Shown one piece after another: positions 15,184 through 21,312 of a stretch of 24,927 nucleotides of DNA. The position numbers and the translations under genes are program-made. The notes under the pieces are model-generated. The model was not told the origin of the DNA. It did no database searches and saw only the letters and a program-made list of their open reading frames with translations. The number at the start of each line of letters is the position of its first letter. Position 1 is the stretch's first letter. The DNA lies in the IMG/VR virus record IMGVR_UViG_3300032282_001532, positions 1 through 24,927 of that record; one strand, given 5' to 3'. Source of the stretch: a virus.

Positions 15184-17121
15184 ATGATTATAATAAAAAC
15201 TTTAGGTCAAGATACCTTTTCATGGAACCCAAATGCTTTCAATAGAAGAGGCCATTGGTTCCTTTTAGCTGAAACGGGTAGTTACATTCGTGTAGCAACT
15301 AAGGCCGAAATGTCCAAATTAGGCACTCCAAAAAAACAAGATGAAGCACAAGTTGATGTCAAAACTGGTGAAAGAAAGATGTCTTATCAACGTGCTGCTG
15401 AAATTAGAAAGAAAAGTCTTAAAAACTTAATCACGGATAAATTGGTTGAAGGTGAAGGCATTGGTTCTTCGATTGGTGGTAGTATATCAGAAAAAATGAA
15501 AGCAAGAACAACTGGATTAAAAGAAAAGTTTGATCCGTTGAACATTGCTAAAATGTTTACAGGTAAATTAGGTTCAGCATTACTTGGTAAAATTACTGGC
15601 AGAAGTAAAGAAGATATTAGATATTTTTCTGGCGACAAAAAACAAAAAGAAACAACATCAAGAACATCTTATGCTAATGAAAAATTAAACAAATCTGATA
15701 CTGGATTATATTCAGCAATTTCAGAAGGCAATACACAATCAATGAAAAAAGGTGATGGCATCGCTACTGTATTGGCTAGAATGTATAACCTTATTAAATC
15801 TCAACAAATTGAATCATTGAAAAGATTTCAAATTGAAAAAAACTTTAAAAAGATTAAAGAAAAACAAAAAGACAAATGGAACAAAGAACTTATTCAAGCT
15901 TTAGGTGGTAAAAAATCATTTACAATTGTAAAAGAAACTAAAAAAGAAGAAAGTGGTAGCCTATTAGATATAATTTCTGGTATTATTGCTGGTATTAAAG
16001 CTTGGGTTTTAGGAAAACTGGAAAATTTTAAGACAGCCGCTAAAGCAGTTTTGCCAGTTATTGGTGCGGCCGCTTCTGCCCTTGGTGTTGGTAAAACACT
16101 ACTTGATAAGATTACAAAACCAAGCTCGACTACCGCACCTATTGATCAAAAAAATAAAGAAGTTAAACCTGAAGAAAAGAAAGAAGTTAAGCCTGAAGAA
16201 AAGAAACCTGGCGATAAAAAATTAAATAAAGAAATTACCAAAGAATTAGAAAAAACCGGCGATAGTGATAACAAAAAACCAAAAGCAACAAAAGTTGGTA
16301 AAACTGAAGAAGTTCCAAAAGCCAGTAAAGTATCAACAGTACTAAAAGGTGCTAAAGGTGTTGTAAAATACTTAACTAAACTACCAATGATTGGTGTTAT
16401 TGCTGGTGCTTATGAAATGATTGGAACAATACAACAAGCAATTGATGACCATGAAGCAGGAAAAATTACAGATGGTGAATTGAAAAAAACAGTTATATCA
16501 ACCACCGCATCTATTATTACTGCTGGTGCTGGTACTTCTATTGGAGCAACAATTGGTGCTACTGTAGGTTCCGTTGCCGGACCTATTGGTACATTTGTGG
16601 GTGGTGCAGCTGGTGGTATTGCGGGTTATATTGGTGGTAAATATGCAGGTAAAGCTGGCGCAGAAAAGTTATTTGATTATGTTTCAAAATCGAATAGTGA
16701 AGTTGAACCAAAAATAGATGCAGTAAGAACAGAAGAACAAATGGTTAAATCCACGGATCAACCAAAATCGGAAGGCATTAAGAAATCAAAAGTTCCAGCT
16801 GCAATAGACGGTGCAACACAATCAACTTCTACACCAGCAAGTATGCCAACAGCAACGGCTTCTGCAACTGAACCACAAACGGCTGTACCTGTTTCCACAC
16901 CAAGTATGACTGACGCAAGATTACAATCTACAATGGATAAAAATAATGAGATGAAAGCTGTTGGTAAATCATCAATCAATTCTACCATTATTGATAACTC
17001 ACAGTCAATCAATGCAGCAGCTGGTGGTGATGGTGGTATTATGGTTGATTCTTCAGTTTCACCTAGAATAGATGATTCAACATTACAACGAGTTCATAGA
17101 CAAAACCTACGACCAATATAA
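15184..17121 (+). CDS. Candidate tape-measure/hub protein, paralogue of the upstream gene
   Basis: 645 residues. A unique 65-residue N-terminus precedes the shared module (residues 67-205), which at DNA level keeps a 26-base identical block with the upstream gene. It continues with a Lys/Glu-rich coiled-coil region (210-245), a hydrophobic stretch near 257-310 (LLDIISGIIAGIKAWVLGKL), a tandem Lys/Glu/Pro repeat near 326-341, a second hydrophobic patch near 388-425 and a Gly/Ala zipper at about 437-493 (IGATIGATVGSVAGPIGTFV). The tail is Ser/Thr-rich. Length is near T4 gp29 (590), and hydrophobic Gly-rich segments are typical of tape-measure proteins, so a gp29-equivalent role is plausible but unproven. 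It starts one base after the upstream stop without an SD, suggesting coupled translation, and ends four bases before the terminator. Confidence 0.75.
   Translation: MIIIKTLGQDTFSWNPNAFNRRGHWFLLAETGSYIRVATKAEMSKLGTPKKQDEAQVDVKTGERKMSYQRAAEIRKKSLKNLITDKLVEGEGIGSSIGGSISEKMKARTTGLKEKFDPLNIAKMFTGKLGSALLGKITGRSKEDIRYFSGDKKQKETTSRTSYANEKLNKSDTGLYSAISEGNTQSMKKGDGIATVLARMYNLIKSQQIESLKRFQIEKNFKKIKEKQKDKWNKELIQALGGKKSFTIVKETKKEESGSLLDIISGIIAGIKAWVLGKLENFKTAAKAVLPVIGAAASALGVGKTLLDKITKPSSTTAPIDQKNKEVKPEEKKEVKPEEKKPGDKKLNKEITKELEKTGDSDNKKPKATKVGKTEEVPKASKVSTVLKGAKGVVKYLTKLPMIGVIAGAYEMIGTIQQAIDDHEAGKITDGELKKTVISTTASIITAGAGTSIGATIGATVGSVAGPIGTFVGGAAGGIAGYIGGKYAGKAGAEKLFDYVSKSNSEVEPKIDAVRTEEQMVKSTDQPKSEGIKKSKVPAAIDGATQSTSTPASMPTATASATEPQTAVPVSTPSMTDARLQSTMDKNNEMKAVGKSSINSTIIDNSQSINAAAGGDGGIMVDSSVSPRIDDSTLQRVHRQNLRPI
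16159..16206 (+). repeat. Tandem 24-bp direct repeat (2 copies) in the tape-measure candidate
   Basis: Two adjacent 24-base units, 16159-16182 and 16183-16206, differ by a single silent base and encode EVKPEEKK twice. The repeat lies in a charged linker between hydrophobic segments, so copy-number change would alter linker length without breaking the frame. Confidence 0.9.
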
Positions 17122-17142
17122 AAAACCCCGCCGTAGCGGGGT
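17119..17142 (-). terminator. Intrinsic terminator between convergent operons
   Basis: Perfect 7-bp stem ACCCCGC / GCGGGGT (17125-17131 with 17136-17142) with a 4-base loop. On the minus strand the stem is followed by five T residues within TTTTTATATT, so it is a good intrinsic terminator for leftward gp32 mRNA. Rightward transcripts meet the same hairpin but are followed by CTAAACC, a poor T tract, so termination in that direction is probably weaker. Confidence 0.85.
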
Positions 17143-17163
17143 CTAAACCTAGGGGTCGTGAGT

Positions 17164-18060
17164 TTAATCTTCTTCAGCTAACTTACTGAAATAACTCAAA
17201 TCATCCTCATCGGATGTATCATCTTTAAAAGGTGAATCTTCTGCTTTAACCTTAGGTGCATCAAAGGTTTTAGCTTTCACTTGTTCTACGGTTGTGCGTG
17301 GTGCTTCACCATTCAAACCAAGAACTTTATCAAGGCGTTTCTTCAACTCATCATAGGACTTGAATTCTTTCTCACCAGTTAATTCTTGGAGTGAGAATGA
17401 ATCTTTCCAAATTTGTTCCAACTTGGCATCGTCATCAGACAATACGGATGGTGAATCAAACTCAGACTTATCATAGTTTTGATAACCTTCTACCTTACGA
17501 ATCTTCAATTTGAAGTTAGCACCTTTCCACATATCAAATGGATTGATTGCTTGTTCATCTTCGAATTGTGGGTTCATTGCTTCAGTAATCTTATCAAAGA
17601 TTTTCTTACCAAACTTGAACAACTTAATCTTTCCTTCGTTTTCTGGATGTTTAGGATCCGAAACGATATAAACATTGGCGATATAATTTAACTTACGCTT
17701 TTGTTTACGAACTACATCTTTGTTAGCTTCAATGCCAGAATTCCATAATGTAGAATTGTGTTCACAAACTGGACATTGTTGATTCTTTGTGGTTAAACAG
17801 TTATCAATTAACCAACCGCCAGGTCCTTGGAACCCGTGTGAGAAAATCTTAACCCAAGGCAGACCATCATCACCATCTTTTTCTGATGCTGGGAGGAAAC
17901 GGATAGTGGCCATGCCATTACCTGCCTTATCAACTTCTGGACGCCAGAAATTATCAGACTTTTCCGCACCACCTTCAGATGATGTGTTTAGTGCTTCGAT
18001 TGCTTTGGAGAGTTTGTCGAGATTGCCAGATTGGCGTTTTAGATTTGCAAATGAACTCAT
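17164..18060 (-). CDS. gp32: Single-stranded DNA-binding protein gp32
   Basis: 298 residues (T4 gp32, 301). All three gp32 parts are visible. The basic N-terminus has a cooperativity-type LKRQSG motif at 7-12. The OB core contains the zinc site H75, C88, C96, C99 (SHGFQGPGGWLIDNCL then CPVCEHN), spaced much as H64-C77-C87-C90 in T4. The acidic C-terminus (DDTSDEDDLSYFSKLAEED) recruits replication partners. Gp32 coats single-stranded DNA and works with gp59, encoded two genes upstream. It has its own strong promoter at 18136-18164, SD AAAGG, and a tandem repeat in its leader. It ends just before the terminator. Confidence 0.95.
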   Translation of the reverse strand: MSSFANLKRQSGNLDKLSKAIEALNTSSEGGAEKSDNFWRPEVDKAGNGMATIRFLPASEKDGDDGLPWVKIFSHGFQGPGGWLIDNCLTTKNQQCPVCEHNSTLWNSGIEANKDVVRKQKRKLNYIANVYIVSDPKHPENEGKIKLFKFGKKIFDKITEAMNPQFEDEQAINPFDMWKGANFKLKIRKVEGYQNYDKSEFDSPSVLSDDDAKLEQIWKDSFSLQELTGEKEFKSYDELKKRLDKVLGLNGEAPRTTVEQVKAKTFDAPKVKAEDSPFKDDTSDEDDLSYFSKLAEED

Positions 18061-18073
18061 TGTGTTGCCTTTC

Positions 18074-18095
18074 GTATAAACGGAGTATTAACGGA
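18074..18095 (-). repeat. Tandem 11-bp repeat in the gp32 leader (possible autoregulatory site)
   Basis: On the minus strand TCCGTTAATAC is followed directly by TCCGTTTATAC (one mismatch), ending about four bases before the AAAGG ribosome-binding site of gp32. T4 gp32 represses its own translation by binding an unstructured A/U-rich leader (established for T4). A duplicated A/U-rich 11-mer here could serve the same purpose (inference). Confidence 0.6.
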
Positions 18096-18135
18096 ATATG
18101 AACTACTTTCAAGGTACTTCTCATAATCAACTGCT

Positions 18136-18164
18136 AGTATATCATAATATTTATGCTTTGTCAA
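18136..18164 (-). promoter_or_regulatory. gp32: Strong sigma70-type promoter for gp32
   Basis: The minus strand has TTGACA (18164-18159), a 17-base spacer and TATACT (18141-18136), with an extended -10 TG one base upstream of TATACT. The -35 box overlaps the stop codon of the upstream HAD gene. Predicted start near 18129 gives a leader of about 70 bases. Confidence 0.85.
18148..18155 (-). promoter_or_regulatory. Possible late promoter overlapping the gp32 promoter spacer (CATAAATA)
   Basis: CATAAATA on the minus strand sits inside the 17-base spacer of the sigma70-type promoter. If the late sigma factor uses it, gp32 could be expressed early and late from almost the same place, with the two polymerase forms competing. 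Motif only. Confidence 0.35.
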
Positions 18165-18652
18165 ACGTACATCTTCAAAATACCGATGGTGGAATTGGCA
18201 TCTTGGTGATGTATACCAATACCACCTTCTCTACGCCATTGGTCGATATTTACCTGAGTATCATCAATCAATAGTGTATTTTCGTTTGAGTAATCCTTCT
18301 TGTGTCTTTTACCTGGTACAATTATAGGAGGAAACTCAATGTTGTGTTTTTTCAACCACTCCAACTTCTGTGGTCTAATATCAGGATCTCTTTTATCGGA
18401 GGCGCTTGACGATAGAATCTCGGTTGGAACATCTAAACTTCTTAAAAAGTTAATTAGTTCCATGGCGTCAGGCATTAAATCCAAATCTGCAAATTCTCCA
18501 TCGGCAATAAACTGTGTGAAGAACTTATCAAACTCTTTATTGCTTTCTGCCTCTCTTGGTAATATTTTATACCGAGCTTTGTATCTTTTGTCAAAGTCGG
18601 CAATCACACCGTCCATGTCTAGGTAAATTTTGGTAATTTTTATATCAGGCAT
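18161..18652 (-). CDS. HAD-superfamily phosphatase, probable 5'-deoxyribonucleotidase
   Basis: 163 residues with the HAD motifs in order: motif I YLDMDGVIADF (nucleophile D12, D14), motif II Ser in ILSSSAS (about S81), a basic KKHNIEF/KRHKKD region, and motif IV LLIDDTQVN (D130, D131). Its size and the DMDGVIADF form fit small NT5C-like 5'(3')-deoxyribonucleotidases that dephosphorylate nucleoside monophosphates; the exact substrate cannot be read from sequence. It lies between gp59 and gp32, overlapping the gp59 end by eight bases. T4 has gp59 next to gp32 with no such gene between. Confidence 0.85.
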   Translation of the reverse strand: MPDIKITKIYLDMDGVIADFDKRYKARYKILPREAESNKEFDKFFTQFIADGEFADLDLMPDAMELINFLRSLDVPTEILSSSASDKRDPDIRPQKLEWLKKHNIEFPPIIVPGKRHKKDYSNENTLLIDDTQVNIDQWRREGGIGIHHQDANSTIGILKMYV

Positions 18653-19250
18653 ATTCTTTAATTTTTTCTTTCAATATATCTTCAAACTTCTGAATCTTTT
18701 CTTGGTCAAATATAAAAGGCTGATACTTTCGTAATCTTAACTCCCAATTTGGCCAGATAATATCATCAGTTATCTCTTTCTTCCATGCTGGCAAGAAACC
18801 CATAATCATATTCATGTAAACAACCGTTTCAAGGTGTATATTATCTTCCATCAATTCTTTCAATAAATTTGGATAATTACCAGATAACTGAAACATTTCT
18901 TTTGGTTTATATTTGTTGAACAGGTAGATTATATCATTCTCAAAGGTATAAGTCAAGCTTTGTTGTGTCTTTTGCCACTTTTTGAATACCTCTTCACCAT
19001 CAACCGTGTTCATATCACCCACCCACTTATCACCATCCAAAAAGTTGGCAACATAGAAATTTCTTAATTCTTCTAATTGGTATTTACGAGATAGTTTATA
19101 GAAAGTATACTTGTCTTTCCTTTTCAGAAAGGCATCTTGTGATACATTCGTCTTACCGTTATACTTGAAGTAATCGTAAGAGTTTGATGTAAAGTGCAGC
19201 TTCAATGCATTATAAAGAGCAAAGGCTGCGAAGCCTGTGTTCTCGGTCAT
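18645..19250 (-). CDS. gp59: Helicase loader gp59
   Basis: 201 residues (T4 gp59, 217). Resembles T4 gp59 along its length: FALYNALKLHF, YDYFKYNGKTNVSQDAFLKR then KDKYTFYKLSRKYQLEELRN, and KWVGDM. Gp59 loads the gp41 helicase on gp32-coated forks. It sits in the conserved neighbourhood gp33-gp59-gp32, with one inserted gene before gp32. Its ATG overlaps the gp33 stop (ATGA). Confidence 0.93.
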   Translation of the reverse strand: MTENTGFAAFALYNALKLHFTSNSYDYFKYNGKTNVSQDAFLKRKDKYTFYKLSRKYQLEELRNFYVANFLDGDKWVGDMNTVDGEEVFKKWQKTQQSLTYTFENDIIYLFNKYKPKEMFQLSGNYPNLLKELMEDNIHLETVVYMNMIMGFLPAWKKEITDDIIWPNWELRLRKYQPFIFDQEKIQKFEDILKEKIKEYA

Positions 19251-19468
19251 ATCGGCAGTTTAGAACTTTTCTTAATTAAATTTAAACTTTGTGCTTCTTC
19301 TTTAATCTTTGCCTTTAATGCAGAAGATATTAATGTTGCGGCTACTTCTACCTCTAGGCCAGACTCCTTACAATGATGGCAGATAGAATCCATTAAACCG
19401 ATTCTTTTATCTGCCGCCAATTGTTCAATCAACATACTAAATTTCTTAATCTCATCACGGGTTGGCAT
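19247..19468 (-). CDS. gp33: Late transcription co-activator gp33
   Basis: 73 residues, smaller than T4 gp33 (112) but like gp33 of aquatic T4-like phages. Pattern: FSMLIEQLAADKRIGLMDSI, then ESGLEVEVAATLI and AKIKEEAQSLNLI. Gp33 tethers host RNA polymerase to the sliding clamp for late transcription (established in T4). Synteny with gp59 supports it. The start lies one base after the stop of the cell-wall hydrolase (TAATATG). Confidence 0.88.
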   Translation of the reverse strand: MPTRDEIKKFSMLIEQLAADKRIGLMDSICHHCKESGLEVEVAATLISSALKAKIKEEAQSLNLIKKSSKLPI

Positions 19469-19469
19469 A

Positions 19470-20003
19470 TTAAATCTTACTGTAAAATATATGGTTTCCT
19501 ATTTGTTTAACAACCTTGGTCTTTTCCCAATTAGGTTTAATATAAACTGCATGGAAATATAATGCATTTGATTGCGCTATTGTATCATGAACATAGGGTT
19601 CTGTCAAGGCTCTCTTGGCAATTAATTGGGACTCTTCCCAAGAATACTTATCTTTCACTACCAATTCTTTTACCATACAGGTCCATGAGAATTGGCAAAT
19701 CGTTCTTAAATTTTGATCAGTAGTTTTTTGATAAACAACTGAACAAATGTCGGATGGAAATTTACCAGAGTTTACACGGTTTAATGTAACTTGTGCTACT
19801 GCCAATTTACCTTCATATTTCTCGGAACCGGCCTCATAGTAAATATTTTTTGCAAGGCAGTCTACTTGTCTGTTATAATCTGCACTTACTTGTTTTGCTG
19901 TTGTTGTATTAATAAACTCCGATGATAGAGTTGGGGCTGTATAGATTACAGTTAAAGCAGTTAATACTATTGTGAGTGTGTTATATTTCTTTGTGTTAAA
20001 CAT
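19470..20003 (-). CDS. SleB-type cell wall hydrolase with signal sequence (likely endolysin)
   Basis: 177 residues. The N-terminal 28 residues form a signal peptide or signal anchor (basic start, then TLTIVLTALTVIYTAP). Residues 48-177 match the Hydrolase_2/SleB family: CLAKNIYYEAGSEKYEGKLA with the probable catalytic Glu E57, AQVTLNRVNSGKFPSDICSV, CQFSWTC, and ALYFHA near the end. These enzymes cut peptidoglycan. The Sec-type start suggests holin-independent export, as for SAR or signal-peptide endolysins (inference). SD AGGAAG precedes the ATG. It lies directly upstream of gp33, in the operon driven from 20454-20482. Confidence 0.88.
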   Translation of the reverse strand: MFNTKKYNTLTIVLTALTVIYTAPTLSSEFINTTTAKQVSADYNRQVDCLAKNIYYEAGSEKYEGKLAVAQVTLNRVNSGKFPSDICSVVYQKTTDQNLRTICQFSWTCMVKELVVKDKYSWEESQLIAKRALTEPYVHDTIAQSNALYFHAVYIKPNWEKTKVVKQIGNHIFYSKI

Positions 20004-20023
20004 CTTTCTTCCTTTTTGATGTT

Positions 20024-20049
20024 CTGGCTGCCGAGAATTAGGCGGCCAG
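20024..20049 (-). other. Intergenic hairpin before the cell-wall hydrolase
   Basis: Inverted repeat CTGGC..GCC / GGC..GCCAG around an 8-base loop, 8 paired bases with one mismatch. It lies in the only spacer of this operon segment, just upstream of the hydrolase SD. No T run follows on the minus strand, so it is not an ordinary terminator for that strand; an mRNA processing or stability element is possible. Confidence 0.55.
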
Positions 20050-20059
20050 ATTTCTCCAA

Positions 20060-20338
20060 TTACGAATTCGTTTTCTTTGTAATTTTTACTTCAGGTTGTG
20101 GAGGGGTTTGCGAAACGAATAGATTAAGTGATTCTGCTTTCTTAACTATATCTGCTTCTGTGGGGAATGCTGGCAGCTCGGGGATATCAGGTGATTCACG
20201 GCCAGCAATTTTTGCTGCCTCAACCTGTGTTTGCCATTGTTCTAATTTAGCACTTCTTAAATAAGAATACTCATCAGAAACTAGGCCTTGTGCCATCTTT
20301 AATAATTCTAACCGAATTTCATACGGTGTCATACTCAT
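20060..20338 (-). CDS. Small conserved hypothetical protein (92 aa)
   Basis: A soluble, mostly helical protein: MSMTPYEIRLELLKMAQGL, a YSYLRSAKLEQWQ segment, then a Pro-rich spacer (ESPDIPELPAFPTEADIVKK) and a Lys/Thr tail. Similar small proteins with the MTPYEIRLE start and FPTxxDIxxKA ending occur in aquatic T4-like phages, without known function. It is the first gene after a perfect consensus promoter and a 110-base leader; SD AGGAG is seven bases before the start. Second in-frame ATG at codon 3. Confidence 0.85.
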   Translation of the reverse strand: MSMTPYEIRLELLKMAQGLVSDEYSYLRSAKLEQWQTQVEAAKIAGRESPDIPELPAFPTEADIVKKAESLNLFVSQTPPQPEVKITKKTNS

Positions 20339-20453
20339 ATTGTTACTCCTGTGTGTGTTTGTGTGTTACTAAACGATTGTGTGTTTTGTCTAGTAGTATT
20401 ATTTATCCAAAATTAAGTCCGACCCACCACCTATTTTAACGAAATAGGAAACT
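20339..20453 (-). other. Leader of the 92-aa/lysin operon: 5' hairpin and CA-rich stretch
   Basis: The predicted mRNA starts near 20447 and begins almost at once with a perfect 7-bp hairpin (CCTATTT / AAATAGG, loop of five, 20430-20448). The last 45 bases before the SD are almost free of structure and rich in ACAC steps (20352-20383). No open frame is convincing. A 5'-terminal stem can protect mRNA from decay; the CA-rich stretch may aid initiation (inference). Confidence 0.6.
20400..20407 (-). promoter_or_regulatory. Possible late promoter (GATAAATA)
   Basis: The minus strand reads GATAAATA about 60 bases before the 92-residue gene and about 50 bases downstream of the sigma70-type promoter. 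It fits the NATAAATA form. A second, late promoter here would let the lysin and gp33 be expressed late. Confidence 0.4.
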
Positions 20454-20482
20454 ATTATAACATAAATTTATTCAAATGTCAA
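20454..20482 (-). promoter_or_regulatory. Perfect consensus sigma70-type promoter
   Basis: Minus strand: TTGACA (20482-20477), exactly 17 bases, TATAAT (20459-20454). The -35 overlaps the stop codon of the nuclease gene upstream. It should drive the 92-aa gene, the cell-wall hydrolase, gp33, gp59 and the HAD gene. Confidence 0.9.
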
Positions 20483-21312
20483 TCAGCGGCCACATTACTA
20501 CCACATTTGGCACGCTTTGCATTAGTTAAAGCTGCGTAGTCCATTGGCCACTCGGCACCAACCGGTAATTCTTTTGCGTTGGATGGGAATGAGAATTTAA
20601 CTCCAGCAGTACCTTCAATGTTAGCAATACCCATACGGAACTTGGTTAGGTCGTTGCCTAGGTTTGGATAAGGTTCTGTATGAGGAAATGCCCAACCTGC
20701 CACCTCATTGGTGGAGTGATTGATAACAATCTTGTAATAACCATGTGGTACTGTAACACCATTACCAATCTTTTTATTAGTAACGCCATATATACCGCCA
20801 ACGTAAACGATATAAACCTGATTGCGGAGGACAGTCCAACCCCGTACATTCGTTTCTAATAACTTCCAGATTCCACGATTTAGGCTTCCAGCTTGAGGTG
20901 CCATGTTTGTCATTAAAAAAGATTCATATTCAACTTGCTGACTCCAAGATTGGTCACCATCAGGCGACATATGACCTTTATCAAAACCTGTACCTGCGTA
21001 ATCATCAGGTCTTGGTCCATTAGGTGTAGTTTCATCTTTCACAAATGCATTGGTTCTAGGGAAACAACCTAATGCAGATTGTGGTGTCATGGTATATGTT
21101 ACATATTTTGGTAGTTTGGCTGCAGAATCATAACCAACAAAATAACCTTCACGACAAATAGGATACATTGGTGGGTTTGTTGATGGAAAACCAAAAGGTG
21201 CATGAACGATACATTGTGCCTGTGCTTGATTAGGCCTTTGTTGCCATGCATAACTAGTACCTATAGGTATTAAAATGAGTGATAAAATAATACCTATAAG
21301 TTGCTTTTTCAT
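20479..21312 (-). CDS. Secreted DNA/RNA non-specific endonuclease (NUC1 family)
   Basis: 277 residues. A typical Sec signal peptide occupies residues 1-22 (MKKQLIGIILSLILIPIGTS then YA). The mature part has the beta-beta-alpha-Me signature of the NucA/Serratia nuclease family: FDKGHMSPDGDQSW with general base H114 (family motif DRGH, here DKGH) and MTNMAPQAGSLNRGIWKLLE with the metal-binding Asn N145. Cysteines at 34, 53, 83 and 272 could form disulfides outside the cytoplasm. The substrate is DNA and/or RNA without sequence specificity (family knowledge). Its ATG overlaps the exonuclease stop (ATGA). A phage-made exported nuclease could degrade extracellular or periplasmic DNA or recycle nucleotides; the actual role is unknown. 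Confidence 0.88.
   Translation of the reverse strand: MKKQLIGIILSLILIPIGTSYAWQQRPNQAQAQCIVHAPFGFPSTNPPMYPICREGYFVGYDSAAKLPKYVTYTMTPQSALGCFPRTNAFVKDETTPNGPRPDDYAGTGFDKGHMSPDGDQSWSQQVEYESFLMTNMAPQAGSLNRGIWKLLETNVRGWTVLRNQVYIVYVGGIYGVTNKKIGNGVTVPHGYYKIVINHSTNEVAGWAFPHTEPYPNLGNDLTKFRMGIANIEGTAGVKFSFPSNAKELPVGAEWPMDYAALTNAKRAKCGSNVAAD

Noticed and set aside
18300-18626. 108-codon plus-strand open frame
   Set aside because: Antisense to the HAD nucleotidase, whose catalytic motifs are intact.
20016-20264. 82-codon plus-strand open frame
   Set aside because: Antisense to the 92-residue gene with its strong SD; Cys/Ser-rich shadow product without initiation signal.
20352-20383. GT/CA repeats as a CRISPR or microsatellite array
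   Set aside because: Only short irregular ACAC steps in a leader; no spacers and no repeated unit longer than a few bases.
20430-20448. Hairpin CCTATTT/AAATAGG as a terminator for the nuclease gene
   Set aside because: No T tract follows on either strand and it lies just downstream of a perfect promoter, so it belongs to the new transcript's 5' end.
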